The position numbers and the translations under genes are program-made. Of a stretch of DNA of 64,000 nt, positions 24,519 to 40,747 are shown one piece after another (positions within the stretch are counted from its first letter, which is position 1; the number at the start of each line of letters is the position of its first letter). Origin of the DNA: Perca fluviatilis (lineage: Eukaryota; Chordata; Actinopteri; Perciformes; Percidae); NCBI RefSeq assembly GCF_010015445.1, contig NC_053115.1, forward strand, positions 17,345,005-17,409,004, given 5' to 3'. The notes under the pieces were generated by a model. That model saw nothing but the letters and a program-made list of their open reading frames with translations. It ran no database searches and was not told the origin of the DNA.

Positions 24519-26563
24519 GTCTGCGGCGGCCTCAGCGGGGCAGGGGAGCACGATTTCACCAGCACAACTTAGCTTTACTATGGTTTAACAAATCGCTCCG
24601 CTCGTCTCTTGTTGTTTTGTTGTTTTTTAGTCCCCCGCGGAAGATGTTTTGTTCGCCTCTCCCTCACTGAACCCAGCCCTGTCAGCGAAATTCACTTCCT
24701 CAACCGGGCTACAGGAAGGAGGCTGCTGCAGTCAGAAAACAGTCCCCGGTTGCATGTCCGGGTCACACGGGGCTTTTCTCTGCAGCAGCCAATAGCGAAG
24801 GAGCAAGAAAGGCATTGCCAAGTATGGAAAGAGAGGAGTGGTGCAGACGCAGTAAATATGCACCCAGAGAGGCCACCAGATAGACAAATACACTGATTGA
24901 GTAAAAAAAAAATATCCTTCCTTTCAAAACGATGACTGGAAACTGCTATAAATGTGATGCTCTTTTCATGAAAAAAAATTGAAATGCCAGAAATTATGCA
25001 AATCAAAATATAATGTATTTATATTATATGATATTATATTTGTCCAGTTTAATGGATTCCAATGTTTCCTTATTTGCAATATGCATGAATGATGCAAGTA
25101 TACAAGCAGGTGTAATGATTGTATAAATGTTATACAATACATTAATGTGTTGTTGTTGATCATTAATGGGGGTTTTGTGGTGGATTTGGTGACACCTGTG
25201 GTGGCTGGTGGTTCATTAATGCTATTTTTTATATTAAAACCGACTTTGGATGGTAAAATGCATGACTTTTATGATTTCTCAGCGATCAAAATGACTATCG
25301 GAAGTACGATTTTTACCGTTCAACAGTTGTAGTTATACATCACATATGAGTGAAAAAAGTACACTTATGGACCATAAAGGTAAGGTAATTTCTCCCCACT
25401 TCCAGTATTCTGGATTCATGTTTACTGTGACTATAGCTACCATTTCTAATTGGTTAACTATTGTGAGGTGTCATAAAAAGCATGACCAAGTGACCCATGC
25501 AAGTGTTCTCTCTATTATATATAGCATATTTCTAAATCATTTCTGAAAATCTCCATATTAGCTATCATGACATTGTAAAAATATGCTTCATTCATTCATT
25601 CATTCATGCTAATGCTAATGTGCATCCTTAATTGTTTGTAAATGGGAAACCTGCCTGTAAACCCCTCCAATATCTGTAGTCATTAGTGACTGTAGTGACA
25701 GCAGCAGTTTGACTTCTAGCATCGAGTCTGCTGGAATTTCATAAGAGGGGGAGCAATCCATGCAGCTACAATCTCAAACAACGATTAGTATTACTATGAA
25801 CAAAATCGAGTGTTTTTGAAAAACCAGCCATTTTTTATTAGAAGATGGTGTGGCTCAAGTTCTTTCTCAAAATATGCCACATCTAGATTATCTTATGCAA
25901 CACTTTGTGCATGTATGATCACTTCCTGTCCATAACATAATATGCATATGGGCGGGATGTGTCACACTTCCACCAGCAGTGAAAACTATTAAGAAGTTGT
26001 AATACCTATACAGAACTTTTATTAGATATGTCAGACGTATTGAGCAGCCTACTAAAATGACAGCAAGAAAAGTTAGCAAATTAGTTTTATCTAAACTAAA
26101 GGATTAACACTTTAAAATTATTTCACAGTCAGAAATTAAGTAAAGTAACATAAATTGAGGGGGCCAATACATATAATTTATATAAAGTGTGTATAATGTG
26201 CACCTTTCTAAACAGTAAGGTTTAGATCAGTTCACATACCCTGTTGTCTGATTAAATCAAAGATCAAAGATGTTCACGAAGTAGCTTAAATATTGTTTTA
26301 GGAGCTGAATAAAAAACGAAAAAAGAAACTGAAGGGCAAAAAAGGTGTATAACCATGGACATATACAGTCTATGTGTATAACGCATAAATAATCGTAGGC
26401 TATATGGAGGCAGAGGTTTAATAAAATCTTTGATGTGGCGTAGTTGTCGCCTAGCAGCGTCCACACTGCCGGAATAAGAAGAGCGTAGTGGTGGCGGGGT
26501 AAGTTCACGTGAATCTCAATTTCCCTCGCGATATTTTGCAGAGCTTCCTGACAGCTGAAAAAC
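24519..26563. promoter_or_regulatory. Head-to-head intergenic region of capzb and micos10
   Basis: The 2-kb gap between the capzb ATG (minus) and micos10 ATG (plus) should hold both promoters and 5' UTRs. CpG- and GC-richer sequence lies next to each start: about 24440-24680 on the capzb side and 26440-26600 on the micos10 side. The middle is AT-rich, with an ATTC repeat near 25585. No TATA box or start site could be fixed. An open frame at 24609-24896 has no recognisable product and is not called. Confidence 0.55.
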
Positions 26564-29500
26564 ATGGCAGACGAACACGGGCGAAAATGGGACCGCTGTC
26601 TTGCTGATACAGCCGTGAAAACAGGTTAATGTCTTTCATACGTGTAATACAATTGTTTAACGCTGTCGTTAGGCTTTCTGCAGCATATTACACATGGTAA
26701 ATACGCTGTGGTACAGATTAGTCTGAGTCTATTCTTTTCTACGGGACATATGACAGTCTACTGAGGTCAACTGTGACGTTAACCATGGATGTCTTAGGCT
26801 ATATTGCGTTATCTGCTGAATAGATCAAAAAAATCTGTCCACACGAAAATGCTTAAACCATTGGAAAACTGCTAAATGTATGAGTGGGAAGGACCGTATG
26901 ATTACTCTGCTCAGGTGAACCAATTTTCTGTCCACTCCTACTCTGTATAGTGTGTTTTTAATACAGCTGAAGTCACAAATTAGTTGTTGTCATTTAAGTA
27001 TTGTTCTATCTGTTGTCAGACAGAATGAGCATAAAATGGCGATTTAATCCTGTTTTATAAATACTAATGACCTTAGCATGCTGTGTGATAGATATTGTCT
27101 TTATAACTTCACTGCCACATAGCCTCCAGGCCCGCCTGGAAGGACTTATGTTATTGTTTTCCCTGTTGATACTAAAATGGAAAGCCAGTCTTTCAGATGG
27201 ATCCACTGTGGAGAGAGACAGTAGGGCCGAGATCCTCCTAGTGGCATCGATGCCTCTGTGGCAAGTGTCTGACGATCGCCACTGAGGCATCGATCAGTAG
27301 TCAGCGCATCGACGAGTCTGTGGCAGGAGCCAAGCACTGGCAGGCGATCTCTGGCACTCATCGACACCCGTCAGCAATCTTGCCGAGATGAGCGGCATCA
27401 CAGTGTGACTACCTGTCGGCAGTTTAAACCAGGGGCGTTTCTAGGACTTGAGTAGATTCGGGGCTTAGCCATTAAAATAAACTGAATGCAATGCAAAAAC
27501 AGCGATTGGCTTGCCCAGCTTGTAATAACCATTGTATGTTCATTTTAGCTGCCCAGTTTGTAGATGTTATTTAGATGGCACCACCATTTGGCCTAATCAT
27601 GACTGATCTGGCAACCCAAAGGCCAAGGTTTTGTTTCCAGATTTGTTTGGTGACTTATGATGCGGGGGACTTAATGCCATTTTTAAGCATTAAACACTTC
27701 ATTTCCTGCATTCTGGTGAATTTGTATGCACCTATTTATACATTTTTCTGAATCAATTCATGCTGGAAATATATTTATGTAAAGGGAAACATAGATTACA
27801 ATCCAAATATATAAAAAACATAATGGAATATATTGCAGTAAGGCTCTCAGGCTTTCTGTATTGCGTTCATCTATTTATTCTCCTGTAGATCGGCTTTTGT
27901 AATTATATCTGAGTCAGCAAACATGTAGCCTAGGCATAATTTCCTAGGCATTACTTACTCTTTTGTTGAGGAAGTAACCTCCTTAAATGTGCATATGACA
28001 ATTATTCACCTCAATGATACATTAATTCATTTTAATGAATTAATAAACCCCTGGACGGTAATATTTCAGATGAGTTTGAGCAAGATTTCTGCTCAAGTTC
28101 AAAACTTTGTGCACATTCAAAATATATGTGTTTTCTGAGATTTGGAGGAGTCGTGATATTTTGAGAAAAATAAAGTTATGATAGGCTATTACAAGAATAA
28201 AGTCACTATATTTCAGAAAATAATCTACCTGCACCATAGTGCACCATTGCTCTGCTGATACGGTAGATCTCCGACCTTCTGACAGACTCAGAGCCCCGTT
28301 TGAGACTCTGTCCTCTGAATGAGCGAAAGTTTAGGGAAGTGGCTGTACGCTGCTCTACGTCGGAGGTGGAAAACCGAAACTACGGCAGAAATAGACGGAG
28401 CTCAAGCGCGACACATCTGCCGCAGCATCTCAAGCCCCCAGGAACAGTGCCATGTCTTAAAGCAACCATGGGCTTAGCGGATAACGGTGGAATTGCACCC
28501 CTCTGGCCCAGAAAGACTTTTCCCATAGACTTTGCATGGCGAAAGAAACTTCTATATTTTAGCGGATAATTTTTTTTGGTGTACACCAACTTACCAGCCC
28601 GAACACTTAATGGGTCCTTGTTTAAAATGTCACGTTTTTAAGATTTTTAAGATTTACTAGTAGCTGAATCCAGAGTTATTAAACTAGGCATGATGAACGC
28701 GCATAATGGACGCAGACCCGCGGGACTGCCCCCGCCCGCCCATGTCGCCCTGCACTGCGCATGCTCTCTTCAAGCTAAATAATGGAGCTAGTTAGGCAGC
28801 TAACATTAACGTAATATCTTATCGTAATATGTTATATGTCCCTAAGAGCAGATGTGGGTTTAGGGTTTAACACTTATCTTACGATACATCCGAGGGCTGT
28901 ATGCTGTATAGCCTGTAACGTGGATGAGAGATGAAACCATGGCTGTATTAAAGAGGCGCTACGCAGTTTTGGCCATTTCTTCGCTGTTTTCTTTTTGCTC
29001 GCAGGTTTCTCTATAGAACTCCCCCTAGAGTTTCAGAATAGATAATTGGCAGCTCCTATGTTTACTTGTGTCTGACTCCTCGCTCGGTCAGTCTGCCGTT
29101 TCCTCTTTCCTCTGACAATGCTTTCCTGTGCGTTGCGCTCTCGCTGTAAAAATAGAGATGAGCAGCGCGCCTTCCGTGGTCTGTGCAGCTTCAGGTTGAC
29201 ACATAAAAAGCGAGAGTGGACACTAAGCGACGCACAGGTCTGCTTCAGAGCTCCGTGTGTTTGAGTCTGAACCGTAGCCTGGAAACGTCACGGGAACTTC
29301 ACACTAAATCATTAGTATTGCCCTCCTAAACTTTGCGTTGATGGCATCAATGTATTTGATTTGGCTTTAATTTCTCCAAAAATTACACCTTTCCTCACTT
29401 AGAGACGGTTGCTAGGTGATGGCAACAAATACGGCGTGATGTTCAGATCCCGCACGTAGCTGCCCGTTCTTTTCGCCTCGGAAAAATAAATTGGACAAAG

Positions 29501-32384
29501 TTACAGTTCTACCATGAGTTGTAGCACAATGAAATAAGGCAACTTATGATTTCTGGGGTTTACATAGGCTATTGTCCGGTTTCATATTTGTCAGTCAACT
29601 TTTCAAAATACATTCGGGGCTACACTCAAAACATTCGGGGCTGAAGCCCCGGCAAAATCGGCTGACGCCGCCTCTGGTTTAAACTGCCACAGACTGCCAC
29701 AGAGTCGTCGATGCGCTGACTACTGATCAACGCCTCTCTGAGGCATCGGAGGATCTCGAGAGTAAAATTAAAATTCTTGTTCAGAATCGTAACCCGTTTC
29801 CCCCACATGAAAGCCCTGAGTCCGACCCAGTCATCCACTACAACGGACATGTTACAGGAGAGAATGGACACATTTGTTGTGTGTGACTAAAGTAGGCTGA
29901 ATAAGTTTGATCTGACCAAGAAAAGCTAAAATGATGGGGACATATACAGAAAAGGCCATATCCAGTGTAAAAAACATTCTGCACATTTCATGTAGGCCTA
30001 CATTTAAGTGTATTCCTCCACAAGTAACGTTACTAACAGGAATATAAACGAAACCCATGTAAACGTTACTGCTTTTTATCAAAAACGGCAGTTTTCGGGC
30101 GCCTGGGTGGCTCACCTGGAGGAGCGCGCGCCCATATGCGGAGGTTTGCTCCTCGGGTTCGGCTGCGGGTTCGGCTCCAGCCTGTGGCCCTTTGCTGCAG
30201 GTCATTCCCCCCCCTCTCCACTTTCATGTCTTCAGTTGTCCTATAAATAAAGGCCTAGATCACCATGGGGAAATACTTTGACTGGCAAACAATCTGTCCC
30301 ATCATCGTTGGCACAATGAAATATATTTCTTGCCGGGAGTAAAATCATCTGCATTGTGGCATTTCTTTGAGCTTACTCTGTGTAGCAAACTGCCAGCAGT
30401 GCCAAGGTGTCTTTGGTAGACAGAGAAACTCTGCAGCATATGTTCTGCTCAGGGGCTTGTTTTACAGTTTTTTTTTTTTTTTTTGTTAGTCCTAACTTTC
30501 TACGATTGCTCAGGAAAATAGTGTATTTTGTGATTCCTAGCAATTTAACATAACAAATGGTTAATTCTGGGACATAATATAAACAACCACATAAATAGCT
30601 TATATACTCTGATGCCTCTACACCAAATTTTATATTTAGTGCCACATTTCGTTCTGATTATGTGGTTAAACTTTTAGATATCCTACAAAGGATATGTACT
30701 GTAAACAAAGGAAGACCGCTAATACAGTATATACTGGCAACAGTAAAAAGACAATAGGAGAAGTCAAATCTAACTTTTGTGTGCATTGAAGGGAGGAAGA
30801 CAATCAGAAACATCCTCTTTATAACAGGAAACAACTGTGTGTGTTTTTTTTTAAACATTGTATTTCATTTAAGGAAGTAGTAAACAATATTTTTTTTCTA
30901 AGATAAATTCACAGAATCAATATGATTGAAACAAATGTCTTTAGTGATGACATTTCCATAAAAATACTTGAAATAATGAACAAATGAAGAACAGTACCTT
31001 TAACCAGCTCTGGATTTTATTTTCTGGGAAAACCTGATTATTGGCCTGTGGGTTATACAGTTCATTATACTGCAGCACAAATGTTTTTGTAATAATCCAC
31101 CCCCCTTTGAGACATCCAGACAAAGGGAAAGGATGCCAAAATGAGATGTTGATCACCTCTCATATTTTGCCAGTGCTTTTACAGTCAGTGGAAAATAAGG
31201 GGCTTCAAAACTGCTCTGGGCGTAGACCAAAGAAAGACTGAGGCTGCAACAGACGGTGAACCTCTTTGCTTGAAATGGACGCAGAGGTCAATGATTTATT
31301 GTTGATCTGCACTGACAGTGAGGGTGTGCAGGGTCTTTTGTGGCCTTGTTTGACATGTGTAAGTTATGTAATAGATAGAGAACAGTCTGAGGGTTCTGGT
31401 TCAGGCAAATCGGTCATGCTGCATAGCTCCCTGAATCCAATTAAGAGTCGGAGGGGCCCAAATGGCGGGTTTATTTTATGGGTTTTCTGTGCTGGCTGGC
31501 CTGCTGTTGGGTGTGGTGTGGCCTGCAGCGAGGTGAAGTTGAGCGCACAAACACATTCCTCCTCAAGATCCCGCTCCGGTCTGAGCACTTCAAACAAACT
31601 CAGCCAACTTCTATGCCACTGACGAACCTTCTGCTTGACCATACTGGGTCATGACATTGCTTACATGCACATGTGTGCACTCTTTGACCTATTACCTCTT
31701 CTGCCCTGTGCCGCATGGACTAATTTCCCCTCTCTTACACCCCTTTTTACTGTTTTCTTTCTTTTTTCTCCTGCTGCTTTTTCTCTCCCTCTCATTTCCT
31801 AATGAGCAATGTCTTGCTAACTTGTGCTATTTACCAACTCTTGCATCAAACATAATAGCGGCACCCCGCTGACCTCATTACTAAAGATTTACAGCTATGC
31901 CAGCCAGATTTTTATACTGGATCGACATGGTCACATTACGTCAGTGCTAAAGTCCAATATTTTTTGGAAGTGTAGTTTAATTTCCCCACTACACTACCTT
32001 TCTTTTTTTCTTACTCTTTTGCAGTAACTGGCCTTGCTGTGGGCGTTGTGTTCTCCGTCCTTCTCTTTAAACGTAAGTGCTCTTTCTTAAGATAGACTGG
32101 TAAATTCAGGGTGTTTATTTTTTTTTAAGCACTACTTTAAAACATCATTCATGGTTGAATGTATTTCTCCCCCAGGTCGCACGTGGCCTGTCTCACTTGG
32201 TTCAGGTTTGGGACTGGGCATGGGATATGCCAACTGCCAGCATGACTTTAGGTCACCATACCTGGTTCATGGCCGAATGGTTAAGGTGAGCACAGAGGTT
32301 AAAATGCATTGTTTGTTAGAGGTTTGTGACACACTAACATTATGCTTCATGATTTTTGTATGTTCTCATTTACAGGACCAGTAG
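26564..32384 (+). CDS. micos10: MICOS complex subunit Mic10
   Basis: Mic10 is a small inner-membrane hairpin protein whose oligomers bend the membrane at mitochondrial crista junctions. Exons are 26564-26624, 32025-32072, 32176-32285 and 32376-32384. Phases join, all introns are GT/AG, and the product is 75 aa (human 78 as I recall). It starts MADEHGRKWDRCLADTAVKT, matching the family motif GRKWDRCLAD. A first membrane segment (about 20-36) carries GLAVG; a basic turn KRR follows. The second segment has the hallmark GSGLGLGMG and then YANCQHDFRSPYLVHG. The final exon adds only Asp-Gln and the stop. Intron 1 (5.4 kb) carries nested transposons and a SINE. nbl1 follows in the same direction, as in human. 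Confidence 0.95.
27228..29758. mobile_element. Foldback element interrupted by a hAT insertion
   Basis: Left arm 27228-27421 and right arm 29685-29758 are inverted copies. CGAGATCCTCC at 27228-27238 pairs with GGAGGATCTCG at 29748-29758. GATCAGTAGTCAGCGCATCG near 27291 pairs with its inverse near 29708. CTGTGGCAG motifs also occur in both arms. The hAT element at 27430-29676 splits this structure, so without it the foldback element would be only about 280 bp. Confidence 0.7.
27422..29684. mobile_element. 2.2-kb hAT-type DNA transposon remnant
   Basis: The termini CAGGGGCG (27430) and CGCCTCTG (ending 29676) form short inverted repeats typical of hAT elements. They are flanked by an 8-bp target-site duplication, GTTTAAAC, at 27422-27429 and 29677-29684. 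No intact transposase frame is present. It lies in micos10 intron 1 and is nested in a palindromic element. Confidence 0.8.
30096..30255 (+). mobile_element. tRNA-derived SINE
   Basis: Starts GGGCGCCTGGGTGGCTCACC (A-box region) and contains GGGTTCGGCTCC, a good B-box match. A tail ending TCCTATAAATAAAGGC follows. Its head matches the shorter copy at 8427. It lies in micos10 intron 1. An 80-codon frame across it is not a gene. Confidence 0.8.
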
Positions 32385-32525
32385 TTAAGGACTAAAGATG
32401 AGCAGGATTTGCCATGAAGTTGCTCATCCATTTCGGTGTTGTTGTTTTGCTCCTCATTTCTGTCCTGGCACTAACGTCCAATGATTCCCACGTTGTGTTT
32501 AGCAAATGGCAGTCAATGTATATTT

Positions 32526-32531
32526 AATAAA
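32526..32531 (+). terminator. micos10: Candidate micos10 polyadenylation signal (AATAAA)
   Basis: AATAAA about 140 bp after the micos10 stop codon, followed within 60 bp by T- and GT-rich sequence. It is the first canonical signal downstream and gives a short 3' UTR. Confidence 0.65.
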
Positions 32532-35370
32532 GCGATTTTGGAAAACTCTCTCCTCCTCTCTCTGTTTTTCTGCGTGCATGTTTGCGAAGAATGTAATGTG
32601 GTTTGGGGGTGGGAGGTAATTTTGTGTGTTAATGAGCTGGGAGACTCGAACTCCTGCTGTTTTGGAATGAGGGCCAGGTTCAGCATCTGCAGCCCTGTTA
32701 GAGAGTGGGAGGATGAAATGTTGCACAGAATGATGGAATAAAGAAAATACAATTGATGGAAGACTAATGCTAGTGTTGAAAGAGACTTTAAAAGAGAAAG
32801 TTATGTTTGCATACATTTGTGTGACATGAACTTTGTCATGTAGTTTTCTTATTTATAGATGTAGTTTTCTTTTAATACTGTAATGGGTAGATTCTTTTCT
32901 GAAGACGGGGAAGTAACCCACTCTGCTCTTCACTCATACTAGATCAAGCATTTGCACAGAATGCCATAATTTGTAGTCCTGTTTTGACTTGTGTGTTTGC
33001 TGTGACCGTGACTGTTTTTTTTCACAGGGAGTTGAAAAAGCACACGTCTCCATATCAGAAAGAATCTCTTACGTCTTGTGTATTCATTGGCCGTGAGTCT
33101 GTTTGCCGAGATTGTTTTGAGTGTGATTGATCACTTATGTGTGGTTGCATGGGCCTGCTAGGAGAGAAGAAAGATTGTTTGTGTGAGCGTGTGCAGTTAT
33201 CCAGCCCCCTGGTGAAGCAGAATCCGTGGAATGCCGTTTCTGGACTGGAGCTCGGTCTTATTACTAACAGGTGAGTTATGCACTTTGCACTCTGAACACA
33301 ACACATGGTTTACACTTTCACATCAAAGAAAACACTGACGCATGCACGGTTTCTCTAATGCACACACTCAAGTTTTCCCTCTCCATCACGGTAACCATTT
33401 TCTCAGCAATGTCAGAAATGAAGCCATGTCGCTCATCCCCTATCCATTTAAATATTTGTTTGCAAGTGAAGCGTGAGACAGACAGGGGTGCTTATGGACA
33501 CAAGCCAGGCTCAACACCTGTAGGCAGGTAGGAAGAAGTGCAGGAATGGTGTGTGTGTGTGTGGGAGGGTTAGTGGGACCAGTGTCGCAGCTGAGATAAC
33601 AAGGCAGGCAAAAGCCATAGACGATGCCTGTCTGTGCCTGTCTGAAAAATTCTCCATGATGAATCAGAATTACCAGTCTAATAATGCTACCTAATCACAT
33701 TTGTTCATCTAATGGTTCAAAACTGTTCACTCTGTGTTGGTGAATTTCTGGCATGAAATATAAAACCAGACATGTCATGTGTGCTGCTGCATGACTCCAG
33801 CTTGGAGCTGCTGTATTAAGTCTTTTACTTCAGTATAAAAGCAGCAATACCACACGTTAAAAATACTCAATTACAAGGAAAAGTCTAGCAGCAAAAACGT
33901 TATTTAAAAGTAGTATTATCTAAAAGTACTAATATGGGTCATGCGACGCAGGAAAATGGCCCCTGTGATTGTTATATATAAATTGACATTATTACTGATG
34001 TATTCACATGTAAGTAGAATTTTACTGCTGTAGTCGGTGGAGCTGATTTTACTACTTTTTAAACTGTTGGATAGTTTAATCTATAACAATGCATTGTACC
34101 TTATAACCTGATCATATGATTTGTATATGTTTAATGTTTTTGTGAAGTTACTATAACTGTCAAATAAATAGTAGAGTAAACATTTGAATACTTCCCTCTG
34201 AAATGTAGTGGTAGAAGTATAAACTATAGGCTATTTGAGTAAATGAACACAATTCTGTATAATGCTTACCATGACTTTAAATACTTTTGTACACTTCAAA
34301 TGCCTTTGGACTCTAAGTACAAACTTTTACAGAACTTATAAGGGAATATAATTTAATATTGTGGTGTGTGTATTGGCTATTTTTCCTTAAGAATGTGAAT
34401 ACTTCTTTCTCCACTGCATGCAGTGTCAGGAGTTTTCAGCCAGAAAACACTGACATTTACCAGTAGCTGACTTGGGCATCATATTCCAAAGCTTAAATGT
34501 TAGGCCCCATATTCCCTTTTAGGATTTAAAGGAGTCTACTCACAGGTCAGCAAAACCAAGGAACATACTGCCTTTCAGCAAGTCATGTGCTCATGAGTCT
34601 GTCAGTGGTTTCACTCCGAACATATCGAGGGGGGCCTTAATTAGATCAAGTTGTCATGAGCTTATGGTTAAATAACTTGTTGAAATCATTTCAACTTCCT
34701 AAAGGTTTCAGAAAAATGGATCAGAGCATTGATTCATATCTGTCTCCCAGGTGTTTTGCATGCTCACGTTGTTATTAGTGTTTCAATTAAAAAAAATAAA
34801 TGATAACAAAACAATGCCAAATGTATCTGCAAAGTCAACGCATGACTGTAAATATATGCCCTATTTGTGTAATCTTTTTATATGTGCATTTTCTTTGTCC
34901 TGTAAATCTTAACTGCGGTCTCGCCTCGCTCCTACTTTGGGAAACATTTGAAACCTTCCCAAAAGTACCCCCCCTCCGTTTTCTTTCGTCCAGAAACGGC
35001 ACAGCAGGACCCCTGTCTGGGGGCTCAACCGCGCCTAACCCCTGCTACAGAGTTTTACAACAAAAGACAACAACTTGGAAAGTGTTTTTAGTGGAGTTTC
35101 GGGAAATTTAACACTGGACGGGCAGAGAGAACAAAGGGGAGGGACGGCCTGAGTTGATGGACTCGGGGATGAGATAGTGCTCATAACTAAAACCCCATCT
35201 CCCCATCCTTCTCTGTCGGACGGACGGTTCTTTTTCCTTTCCGGATGATGTAACAGTTTTATGACAGACTGGGCTCGGATGTATCCTCGCCGCTCACGAA
35301 GTGCTCAAATTTTCCTCTAATTATCAGCGCACGGTGATATCCAACGGCAACCCGCATCCTCTGGTTTTAG
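32532..35370. other. Intergenic region micos10-nbl1
   Basis: No gene is supported. It contains a dispersed teleost repeat at about 33818-34360, short TG runs near 33550, and GC-richer sequence from about 34900 to the nbl1 leader. The open frames here show no recognisable products. Confidence 0.6.
33818..34360. repeat. Dispersed teleost repeat (AGTAxAAGTAC-rich)
   Basis: Contains landmarks of a common teleost interspersed element: CTGCTGTAGTCGGTGGAGCT, TAGTTTAATCTATAACAATG and CCCTCTGAAATGTAGTGGTA. A partial relative lies at 8495-8640. It is non-coding and apparently old. Confidence 0.6.
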
Positions 35371-35452
35371 GAGCCAGGTTTCGGTGGAGGGGGCTCAGCT
35401 CAGCAGGACGTTGCGAGGTGCTCAACTGGCTGTTCCCCGGGGTCGGTGAGCG
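35371..35452 (+). other. nbl1: Probable nbl1 5' UTR exon (end only)
   Basis: A GC-rich stretch ends in GAGCG|GTAAGT at 35452/35453, a near-consensus donor that could splice to the acceptor at 36852. Neither the upstream boundary nor the start site can be seen; the start given here is nominal. The role is inferred from position alone. Confidence 0.4.
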
Positions 35453-36860
35453 GTAAGTTAAAAGTGTCTCAACTACGACCACTGTCGGGGCTCGTTACTC
35501 AGAAAGTACGTTGTTACTCGTAACTAGCTAGTTAAAAAAAAAAAGTACAGTTATTATGACACGTGTTACTGTAACGTTAGTTAGCCTACTCACCCTCCGA
35601 GAGCTGCTATCCAACACGTTATGGTACTTTTCATCCGTTAGTTAACGTTAGCTGCGACACTTGTTTAAAATGACGGTTGCAACTTCTCCCACCACCTTCC
35701 GAAGTAACGTTACTCGAAGAAAACGCCGTCATCTTGCCGGTGAAAAACCAGGCACACTACTTTTGCCTAATCTATAACGTTAGCTAGATTTAAATGTGAT
35801 AAATAAAAGAAAGCCAGAAATGGATTTCTTGACAACTCTTTAGCCTTCATCAGCCGTTAAACGGAACTTAGCCTAACTGACGTACGTTACGTTACTGATA
35901 CGTTAACTGATCCCTTACGAGAGGTCGGGAGTAACACACTATACAAATTCGGATTGAACTAAACTAGCTAGCTATATAATAGAATATGTCCGGGAAAATA
36001 ACGACTTTTAGTCGTAACATTCGCCACTACTGTATTTCAAACAGTAGGCCTAGTTACTCGTTACTGTAACGCCTTACCACTTTAACGCCAACATAGGGTG
36101 CTCAGTCTCCAGAGTGCTGCGTTTTAAAGAAAGTAGCCTGAACTCTTGAAGCCTTTAAAAAAACATATAGTCTATACTTATTAAACAAAATCCTCCCCCC
36201 TCATCACAGCACACTTCAGACGCCTCTTTATCGTTTATATCTATACATATATAAGGAGAGCTCTAATGATTCCTGAAGACAAGGTTTCGGTGTCAGAGAC
36301 ATATGGAAGTGCTGAAAAGTGTGTAAAGAAGTCGACGTGGGTTACCACTAGACACTTTTTTATAAGCAGCAGGAGAAAACCATAGATTGGAAATGACGTG
36401 TTGAGGCATTTTTAAAGAAGAGAGTGAAACAGAGCAGAGGACTGACTTGGTATTAAGAGTCAGGTGGTGTGGAGCAGACATTTGCCTCCCTCCCCAGTTG
36501 TCTCTTTCTGGACAATATATGAACCCAGTATAATGTTCTTTCTGCAGCTGGTGATTCGATAATCAAGAAGTTGTCTCTTTTAATCATTGAAATGAGCTAC
36601 AGCAACATAACTGGAGAACATTTGAAGCACAGGGACCCCTGGGTTTCAAGCTGCTAATCGCCAGGACATTGTCAATCCACATCTGCAGAGATATGCAATG
36701 TCCAAATTTTGCATTAACTGTAAAGCCAGGCAACATCTGACCAGTAGACATCAGTAAACATCAAGAGATTGTGACTACTCTTTTTAGGGTGCGTTTTTGT
36801 ATGGAACAAGGTTAACAGAGCGGTAACATGCTGTGGTTTTCTGCCCCTTTAGGTGCAGTC

Positions 36861-40428
<3,568 letters not shown>

Positions 40429-40741
40429 GTACAACTCTTTTTATCGCTTTGCATCTCTCCTGCCCTCTCTCCTCCACACCACATCCTTTGTAACAATCTG
40501 TAGTATTGTAAAGGCACTTTGAAAATATGACTTCACTTTCTGTTAAAACGTTTCTCTAAAGACACACACACACACACAAGTCATGCTATCAGATTAAACT
40601 CTATTGTATATAAACTCGTACAAACACACCAGCCTTTGCACTCTTTTTGTTTGCTGATTAAACGTTCATATGTGTGCATCCAGACATGACTATAGTCTGT
40701 TATTAGGCTGTAGTCTCATTGATTTTTATCTGCTTTAATGC

Positions 40742-40747
40742 AATAAA
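40742..40747 (+). terminator. nbl1: Candidate nbl1 polyadenylation signal (AATAAA)
   Basis: AATAAA about 315 bp after the nbl1 stop codon, followed by TGTTGTTGTG and T-rich sequence suitable as a downstream element. Transcript ends are not visible. Confidence 0.5.

Noticed and set aside
24609..24896. Separate plus-strand gene in the capzb-micos10 gap
   Set aside because: The 95-codon frame has no recognisable domain, no splice support and biased composition from a GC-rich promoter region.
31266..31622. 118-codon open frame as a gene
   Set aside because: It lies inside micos10 intron 1, shows no domain and has an opposite-strand open frame of similar length; length alone is compatible with chance.
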